The notes beneath the pieces were generated by a model that was given only the letters and a program-made list of their open reading frames with translations, was not told the DNA's origin and did not search any database. DNA of 38,334 nucleotides from Planctomycetota bacterium (lineage in GTDB: Bacteria > Planctomycetota > Phycisphaerae > UBA1845). The position numbers and the translations under genes were made by a program. The stretch is from the NCBI GenBank assembly GCA_016860685.1, contig BOJX01000021.1, positions 1 through 38,334 of the forward strand, in the 5' to 3' direction. Positions 32,969 to 38,334 of this stretch are shown in pieces (the stretch's first letter is position 1; every line of letters begins with the position of its first letter).

Positions 32969-33604
32969 ATGATGATGCGGGTGAATCTCGGGCGGAGGCG
33001 GGGAAACGCAGTGGGCCTCTTGTCGGTGTTTGTGCTGATGTTTGCGTCATGCGCGCCCGGCGGCGGTTCGGGGTCGAACCAGAACGACAACGCGCCACAG
33101 AACTCAAACGACAACGCAGGCGACAATGAGAACGACAACGCCGACGGCATCACGCCGGGCGTTGAGATCTCCGTGCCCAACGAAGGCGCGCAGCACGTCC
33201 CGGCCGGCACGCAGGTCGAGTATGAAACGAATCCGCCCGCCTCCGGTCCGCACTGGTCCTCCGCCAACCCTCCCGCGCCGGCGGACCCCGGGTTCTACGA
33301 GGACGCCCTTGAGGAAGAGCAGTGGGTTCATAATCTCGAACACGGGTATGTCGTCGTTCTGTATGACTGCGGAGGGGAGTGCGAGGCTTCGCTGCTGGCG
33401 GATCTGACAGCGTTTGCGGAGGAGGCGGCGCCGAGCGAAGTCTTCGGGTACGCGAAGATCGTGATCGCGCCTTATGACGGGCTGGCGTTCCCGCTCGTCG
33501 CCATCGCGTGGGACGTGCAGATGTACCTGGAGAGCTACGACGAGGCGGCACTCGCCGCGTTCTTCGAGAAGTACCAGGACGAAGGCCCGGAGGACGCCCC
33601 GTAA
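32969..33604 (+). CDS. DUF3105 lipoprotein
   Basis: 211-aa lipoprotein. A basic start and hydrophobic segment end in a lipobox (FASC, lipid-carrying C28), followed by a low-complexity Asn/Asp linker (about 34-62) that tethers the domain to the membrane. The DUF3105 domain (about 75-205) shows the family core ASGPHWSS, PGFYED and VHNLEHGYVVVLYDC. Function unknown; the conserved His/Glu/Cys set suggests metal or redox binding. ATG 32969 has AGGAG 7 bases upstream and is the first of three consecutive Met codons; frame extension to 32903 would spoil the lipoprotein signal. Divergent from dinG, convergent with galK. Confidence 0.9.
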   Translation: MMMRVNLGRRRGNAVGLLSVFVLMFASCAPGGGSGSNQNDNAPQNSNDNAGDNENDNADGITPGVEISVPNEGAQHVPAGTQVEYETNPPASGPHWSSANPPAPADPGFYEDALEEEQWVHNLEHGYVVVLYDCGGECEASLLADLTAFAEEAAPSEVFGYAKIVIAPYDGLAFPLVAIAWDVQMYLESYDEAALAAFFEKYQDEGPEDAP

Positions 33605-33640
33605 CGCCCTGAGTCACCCCGACCGGGTTTGCGGCTGCTG

Positions 33641-34864
33641 TCAGGAACTAACGACGCACGCCGCGCCCCTGGAGCGCACCCGCATGAACGACGCGGCCGG
33701 CGGAGACGGGCCCGTCGTCGCCGCGGCGCGAAGCGCGTCCACGGCGTCCTCACGCACCAGCACGATCACGCATCCGCCGAACCCCCCGCCCGTCATCCGC
33801 GCTCCGTAAATGCCCGGCACGCTCCGCGCCAGCCCGACCAGCCGATCCAGCTCCGCGCACGACACCTCGAAATCCTCGCGCAGCGAAGCGTGTGACGCCA
33901 GCATCAGCCGCCCCAGCGCATTTATGTCGCCGCGCTTCAGCGCCGACGCCGCCTCCAGCACCCGCTGATTCTCACGCACGACATGGCGCAGACGCCGCCG
34001 CACCGTGCTGGAAAGCCAGGGATTCGCCGTGATCTGAGCTTCTTCCACGTCCCGCAGCGACCGCACAGGCGCCGTCTTCCCGGACAACACCGCCAGCCCC
34101 GCCTCACAATCCCGCCGCCTCGCCGCGTACTCGCCGGCTGCGATCGAGTGACGTACGCCCGAGTCCATCACGACAAGGCATGCGTCCCCCAGATTCAACG
34201 GCACGTGCCGCAGCGACATCGTCAGACAGTCGATCAGGAGCGCGTGCCCCTCCCGCGCGCACGCGCTGATCGTCTGATCCATCACGCCGCAGGGCGATCC
34301 TGCGTACTCGTTCTCCGCCCGCTGACACCACCGCGCCACCTCCAGCGGCGCCGCCTGCGCCCCGCTCAGCGCGATCAGCGCCGTCGCCGTCGCCACCTCC
34401 AGCGCCGCGGAGCTGGCCAGCCCCGCCCCGGGCGGAACGTCGCCGAGCACGAACACGTCCGCCCCGCCCGCGCCGACCTCGACCCCCTGCTCCCGCAGCA
34501 CCTGCGCCACCCCGAACACGTACCGCGCCCACGAGGGCAGGCTCTTCAGGTCGAACGCCGCCCGATTATCCGTCGCCCCGCGTCGCGCCGCCGCGACCCG
34601 CGCGTCCCACGTCGCGGTTTCGGGGAATGCGGATGAGCGCGCCCGGAAGCGTCCGTCCGTCGAGCGCGCTGCCGCGACAACGGTCGCCCGGTCGATCGCG
34701 ATCGGCAGCACGAACCCGCCCGTGTAATCCGTGTGATCGCCGATCAGGTTCACCCGCCCCGGCGCCCGCGCGACGACTTCCGGCGAGGATCCGAAGGCGC
34801 GCTGAAACCCCGACTGTGCGGCTTCCGCCGTCGCGGCGAGCGTCAATGATTCCGCGGGCGTCAA
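33641..34864 (-). CDS. galK: Galactokinase
   Basis: 407-aa GHMP kinase that phosphorylates galactose at C1 (Leloir pathway). The three family motifs are present: GRVNLIGDHTDYTGG (36-50; Asp for the more common Glu, within the known galactokinase signature), the ATP loop PPGAGLASSAALE, and MTGGGFGGCVIVLV near the C-terminus. SPCGVMDQ supplies the catalytic Asp region. The start is a TTG at 34864, chosen because GGAGGGAG lies nine bases before it and the sequence after it has normal galactokinase spacing. No galT, galE or transporter is adjacent. Confidence 0.92.
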   Translation of the reverse strand: MTPAESLTLAATAEAAQSGFQRAFGSSPEVVARAPGRVNLIGDHTDYTGGFVLPIAIDRATVVAAARSTDGRFRARSSAFPETATWDARVAAARRGATDNRAAFDLKSLPSWARYVFGVAQVLREQGVEVGAGGADVFVLGDVPPGAGLASSAALEVATATALIALSGAQAAPLEVARWCQRAENEYAGSPCGVMDQTISACAREGHALLIDCLTMSLRHVPLNLGDACLVVMDSGVRHSIAAGEYAARRRDCEAGLAVLSGKTAPVRSLRDVEEAQITANPWLSSTVRRRLRHVVRENQRVLEAASALKRGDINALGRLMLASHASLREDFEVSCAELDRLVGLARSVPGIYGARMTGGGFGGCVIVLVREDAVDALRAAATTGPSPPAASFMRVRSRGAACVVSS

Positions 34865-35063
34865 AGTCCCGATCTCCCTCCGGATGCCTGAGGACGCCTT
34901 TTCTTTACCGAGCCGCGCCCGCCCTTGACGATGCGCGGCGAGATCAAGGGTCGGGAGGCGTTCTTATTCCGCCCTGTCTCGAAGGCGTTAAATCTGCGTC
35001 TGAGTTCATGCCCTTCCGCAGGACGCATGTTACGCCGCTCGCCGCAGCGCCGTCGAGGGGTCA

Positions 35064-35795
35064 TTGACGCTTCCGTCGCCGGCGTGCATCTTTCCCGGCG
35101 TGCCGCAAAAACGTGCAACCGCAACCGCTCAAGCCCGATCCGCACCGGGGAAGAAGCGCGATGCCGGACGGATCGTCGTACACCCTCTCACGCCGGACCG
35201 GTGGTCGGACATCGAAGCTCTTTTCGGGGCGCGCGGCGCGTGCGGGGGGTGCTGGTGTACGTACTGGCGAAAAACCCGTCCGGAATATGAACGCGGCAAA
35301 GGCGACGCCAACCGGGCGCACTTCCGCGCCGTCGTCAAGGACGGAGAGCATCCGCCGGGCGTCATCGCTTACATCGGCGGCAAGCCCGTCGGCTGGTGCG
35401 CCGTCGCCCCGCGGGAGGAGTACGTCCGACTTCGGACCTCGCGCGTGCTCAAACCGGTGGACGACCAGCCGGTCTGGGCCGTGACCTGCTTTTATATCGA
35501 CCGGACGCACCGCGGACGCGGCCTGTCCGTCGCGCTCCTGAAAGGCGCGACCGACCTCGCCCGACGCGCCGGCGCCGAGGTCGTCGAAGGCTACCCGGTG
35601 GACCCGCGCGGCGGACGACAGGCCGACGTCTTCGTCTACACCGGTCTGGCCTCAGCCTTCCTGCGGGCCGGATTCAAGGAAGTCGCCCGCCGCTCCCCCA
35701 CAAGACCGATCCTGCGGAAGCGCATGACGAAACAAGGCGCTCCCAAGCCGCGCAACAGCGTTGACTCAAAACCGAGCCGCGCTCCTGGGAGGTAA
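35064..35795 (+). CDS. GNAT-family N-acetyltransferase
   Basis: About 243-aa GNAT enzyme that transfers an acyl group from acyl-CoA to an unknown amine. The domain begins near residue 38 (VVHPLTPDRWSDIEALFG), has a Cys-rich stretch GACGGCWCTYWR (57-68) typical of one GNAT subfamily, and the acyl-CoA loop in FYIDRTHRGRGLSVALLKGA. The C-terminal 30 residues are basic and disordered. The start is uncertain: TTG 35064 has GAGGGG only three bases away; GTG 35100 is an alternative, and the first 35 residues are not conserved. Shares no operon with neighbours, which point the other way. Confidence 0.8.
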   Translation: MTLPSPACIFPGVPQKRATATAQARSAPGKKRDAGRIVVHPLTPDRWSDIEALFGARGACGGCWCTYWRKTRPEYERGKGDANRAHFRAVVKDGEHPPGVIAYIGGKPVGWCAVAPREEYVRLRTSRVLKPVDDQPVWAVTCFYIDRTHRGRGLSVALLKGATDLARRAGAEVVEGYPVDPRGGRQADVFVYTGLASAFLRAGFKEVARRSPTRPILRKRMTKQGAPKPRNSVDSKPSRAPGR

Positions 35796-35833
35796 TCTTC
35801 CATCTGCTCGACGTCGCGCTCTGTCAGCGTGCG

Positions 35834-36013
35834 TCAGTCGCCAAGATCGTCAAAGAATTCGTCGAGGTCGTCCCAGAAATCGTCGTTACCGTCGAAGTCG
35901 ATGTTGATGTCTTCCCCGGGCAGCTCGACGCGACAGCTCTCCGCGGCTGCAAGACCGGACAACGGCGCCAACCCCAGCAGCAGGCGCGCAGCAGCCTTCT
36001 TCAGCACAGACAT
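35834..36013 (-). CDS. Small secreted acidic protein (59 aa)
   Basis: A short gene. The ATG at 36013 has AGGA about 8 bases upstream. Residues 1-24 are a clean signal peptide (SVLKKAAARLLLGLAPLSGL, cleavage near AAA-E). The remaining 35 residues contain one Cys, then an extremely acidic tail, Asp/Glu making up about half of it, with aromatic residues at intervals (FDGNDDFWDDLDEFFDDLGD). No family is known to me. It may bind calcium or another cation, or act as a surface or partner-binding peptide. It lies between the GNAT and fucosidase genes in a region that otherwise has no gene. Confidence 0.65.
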   Translation of the reverse strand: MSVLKKAAARLLLGLAPLSGLAAAESCRVELPGEDINIDFDGNDDFWDDLDEFFDDLGD

Positions 36014-36195
36014 GGTAGGAATCCTTTCTGTTGGCGCGGCGCGGACGGTCGTTTCCGCGGACCACCCGTCCTTCCGCGCGTCACGTCAAGCTTACGTACG
36101 CCCGACCGCGAAAGTCAAACTCCCGCACCTGACTCCTGACCTCTCGACGCGATCCACGGATAACCGCTGCGCAACAGCTTTCACGCCCCGGCGCC

Positions 36196-38334
36196 TCACG
36201 GCTCCGCCGACGCGAACGCCGCCGCCGGCACTTTCTCCAGCGCCTCGCCCAGCGCTCCCCAGCGAAGCTCCAGCTCCGCGCCGCCCGTCTTGTTGAAGTA
36301 CGCGACTTCCAGCGCGTGGACGCCCGCCTCCAGCGCGATCGTCCCGCGCTTCTCGACCGGAACGTGCAGACCGTCGTTGTCCACCACGCACACCCCGTCG
36401 ATCAGCAGCTTCGCTCCGTCGTCCGACGTCAGCGCGAACGTGTACGCCTCGTCTTTCGGAACGACGAGAAAGCCCAGGTAGCGACGCCCCTGCCGCTCCG
36501 CCCGCACGCCGCCCTCCAGCGACACCTCGCTCACCCGCGTTGTGCTCGCCGGTTTCAACTTCGCAAAATCCGGCAGCCGGTCCCACTCTCCTTCATACAC
36601 CTCGCAGCGAAGCCCCGGCGCCAGTCCCGACGGCTGCGCCGCAGCCGGATGCGGCGTCACCTTCTTGAACGTCATGGCCGACGTCCCGGAAACAACTTTG
36701 CCGTCATGCACGCTGCGCGCCTTCACCGTCGTCGTCGCGTCGATCCGGATCGGTCCGGCATACTTCAGGGAATTCGCGGCAGGCTCGCCGCCGTCCAGCG
36801 TGTACCGGACCTCCACCTCCGGCGATCCCGCGGAAAGCTCGACCGAAAGCGCCGTGACGAACTCCTGCGCCGCCGCCGTGATCGTCGGCGCTTCGTACAC
36901 GACGGGCTTGCCCGCGATCTCCAGCGCGACCACCGGGCAATCCGCGTCCGGCGCGGCGGACGGCGCCCCGATGTGAACGTCCGACTGCACGCGCTTGAAC
37001 TCCAGCGGGCTGGCCGGCGCCGACAGCACATACGCTTTGCGCACTTCGTTGCCCAGCCCCGGCACGACGATCCGTCCGTCCGCCGGCCAGTCGAACACGT
37101 GCAGGTACAATCGCGCCCCGCCGTCAACCGGCTTCATCGTGCAGCGGCCCCACGCAAGCCCCTTCCGGAACGGACCCGCCTGTGTGCCGTAGATCGACTC
37201 CCCGTGAACCTTCATCCACTTTCCGATTGCGGCGAGGCGCTCGACCGACTCCGGCGGAAACTCCCCCTCCGCCGTCGGACCGATGTTCAGCAGCAGGTTG
37301 CCGCCCTTCGAGGCGATGTCCACGAGCATGCGGATCAGGTCGCGCGTGGACTTGAAGTTCTTGTCCGCCCGGTTGTACCCCCAGTTCTGGTTCATCGTGA
37401 TGCAGGATTCCCAGTCCACGCCGGGCAACCCCTCGTGCGGAACCTCCTGCTCCGGCGTGCCGAAGTCGCCGGCGAACTTGTCGTCGATCGTCATTCCCGC
37501 CATCCCCGCGCGCCCCTTGTCCACGCGGTTGTTCACGATGACGCTCGGCTGAAGCTTCCGGCACAGGTCATACAAAGGCCGGCCGTGCTCATGCGTCCAG
37601 GTGCTCTCCCACTCTCCGTCAAACCACATCACGCCGATCGGACCGTAATGCGTCAGCAGCTCCGTCACCTGCGCGTGCAGATATGCCTCGAAGCGCTTGA
37701 AGTCCGCGCCCTCACTCGAGCGGTTCGTCTCCCAGTCGCGCCGGGGAAGGTAGTCCGGATGATGCCAGTCCATGATCGAGTGATAAAAGCACATCTTCAG
37801 TCCGTGCCTGCGGCACGCTTCGGCAAGCTCCTTGAGGATGTCGCGCTGGAACGGCGTCGCCATGACGTCGAAGTCGGAGACCTTCGAGTCGAAAAGCGCG
37901 AACCCGTCGTGATGCTTGCTGGTGATGACGATGTATTTCATCCCCGCGTCCGCCGCCATCTTCGCCCAGGCGTCGGCGTCGAACTTCACGGGGTTGAATT
38001 GTGCCACAAACTTGTCATATTCCTCCAGCGGAATCTGCGCCGTGGTGCGGATCCACTCCGCGTGGTTCGTCCGCTCGCCCCACTGCCCCGCCGGGATCGC
38101 GTACAACCCCCAGTGAATGAACATCCCGAACCGCGCCTCGCGCCACCACGCCATCCGCGCGTCCTTTTCCGCCGCCGTCTCCACCCGCGGCTCGATCGAC
38201 AGCGCGCCGGAGGCTTCAAACGAACCGCGGACTTCAGTCCGCGCGGCGTCCCCTCCGCCGGAACCGACCCGCGCATGCCCGCCCTGAACCCCGCCCCGCG
38301 ACGGCGCCCCCACTCCGGCGACCGCGATCCCGAC
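36196..38334 (-). CDS. GH29 alpha-L-fucosidase with PA14 domain (5' end outside window)
   Basis: The frame runs through the right edge; readable part over 700 aa. Before GTG 38313 it still reads hydrophobic residues (VGIAVAG), probably a signal peptide, so the true start lies beyond the edge. The catalytic domain (counted from 38313: about 50-420) has WWREARFGMFIHWGLYAIP, KYIVITSKHHDGFALF, and the nucleophile D232 in GVMWFDGEWE, all typical of family 29, which removes alpha-L-fucose from glycans. A sandwich domain (about 500-560, EVRYTLDGGEP) and a PA14 domain (about 575-695) follow and probably bind carbohydrate. Secreted degradation of fucose-rich polysaccharide is likely, fitting a marine or detrital habitat. 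Confidence 0.92.
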   Translation of the reverse strand, partial: VGIAVAGVGAPSRGGVQGGHARVGSGGGDAARTEVRGSFEASGALSIEPRVETAAEKDARMAWWREARFGMFIHWGLYAIPAGQWGERTNHAEWIRTTAQIPLEEYDKFVAQFNPVKFDADAWAKMAADAGMKYIVITSKHHDGFALFDSKVSDFDVMATPFQRDILKELAEACRRHGLKMCFYHSIMDWHHPDYLPRRDWETNRSSEGADFKRFEAYLHAQVTELLTHYGPIGVMWFDGEWESTWTHEHGRPLYDLCRKLQPSVIVNNRVDKGRAGMAGMTIDDKFAGDFGTPEQEVPHEGLPGVDWESCITMNQNWGYNRADKNFKSTRDLIRMLVDIASKGGNLLLNIGPTAEGEFPPESVERLAAIGKWMKVHGESIYGTQAGPFRKGLAWGRCTMKPVDGGARLYLHVFDWPADGRIVVPGLGNEVRKAYVLSAPASPLEFKRVQSDVHIGAPSAAPDADCPVVALEIAGKPVVYEAPTITAAAQEFVTALSVELSAGSPEVEVRYTLDGGEPAANSLKYAGPIRIDATTTVKARSVHDGKVVSGTSAMTFKKVTPHPAAAQPSGLAPGLRCEVYEGEWDRLPDFAKLKPASTTRVSEVSLEGGVRAERQGRRYLGFLVVPKDEAYTFALTSDDGAKLLIDGVCVVDNDGLHVPVEKRGTIALEAGVHALEVAYFNKTGGAELELRWGALGEALEKVPAAAFASAEP

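Noticed and set aside
31368-32972. 534-codon plus-strand frame opposite dinG
   Set aside because: Antisense shadow with high Arg content.
33641-34864. Asp in the galactokinase GRVNLIGDHTDY motif as an active-site defect
   Set aside because: Glu or Asp are both accepted at this place in the known signature.

Overview
High-GC bacterial DNA, most probably from a member of the Planctomycetota. The clues are a membrane Ser/Thr kinase fused to WD40 repeats, a Tat-exported Gfo/Idh/MocA oxidoreductase with an EKEM active-site motif, BamB-like PQQ-repeat and PQQ-type sugar dehydrogenase proteins, an SPFH/GYF_2 protein, a fucosidase carrying a PA14 domain, many N/D-rich or Cys-rich small secreted proteins, and short loosely packed operons on both strands. 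No rRNA, tRNA, CRISPR array, integrase or transposase was seen. The assignment rests on gene content read by eye, not on a marker-gene tree.

Layout. 1-4.4 kb: tail of a truncated gene, a MIP channel, thioredoxin, and (minus strand) a DUF4190-like membrane protein and an exported PQQ-type sugar dehydrogenase. 4.6-10 kb (plus): a LutA-like Fe-S protein, an RND/MMPL exporter, three tandem Hsp20 chaperones and a small basic orphan protein with its own terminator. 10-15.5 kb (plus): a secreted tricorn-type S41 protease, mtnA, and two tandem small secreted cysteine-containing proteins closed by a strong hairpin. 15.6-20 kb (plus): sugar transferase, single-domain asparaginase overlapping a double-FHA protein, a HutF-like amidohydrolase and a Ddl-like ATP-grasp enzyme. 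20.1-24.7 kb (minus): an SPFH/GYF_2 gene lacking its 5' half, and a 1183-aa kinase-WD40 protein. 24.9-26.3 kb: a MATE exporter. 26.5-32.9 kb (minus): Gfo/Idh oxidoreductase, the rplM-rpsI operon with promoter and terminator, a BamB-like PQQ-repeat protein and a DinG-type helicase. 33-38.3 kb: a DUF3105 lipoprotein, galK, a GNAT acetyltransferase, a 59-aa secreted acidic protein and a GH29 alpha-L-fucosidase cut by the right edge.

How the parts fit. Galactokinase, fucosidase, the sugar dehydrogenase and the Gfo/Idh protein fit a heterotrophic polysaccharide-degrading life style; Hsp20s, thioredoxin, the S41 protease and DinG serve protein and DNA quality control. The most interesting material is the set of small secreted proteins without known function, the kinase with three DxTIxV repeats in its N-terminal tail (a possible phospho-Thr/FHA circuit), the asparaginase-FHA translational overlap, and several enzymes whose family-typical residues are altered (DinG lacking one Fe-S cysteine, HutF-like protein with SDLN in place of SDSH). 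No single well-defined novel multi-gene defence or biosynthetic system could be demonstrated.
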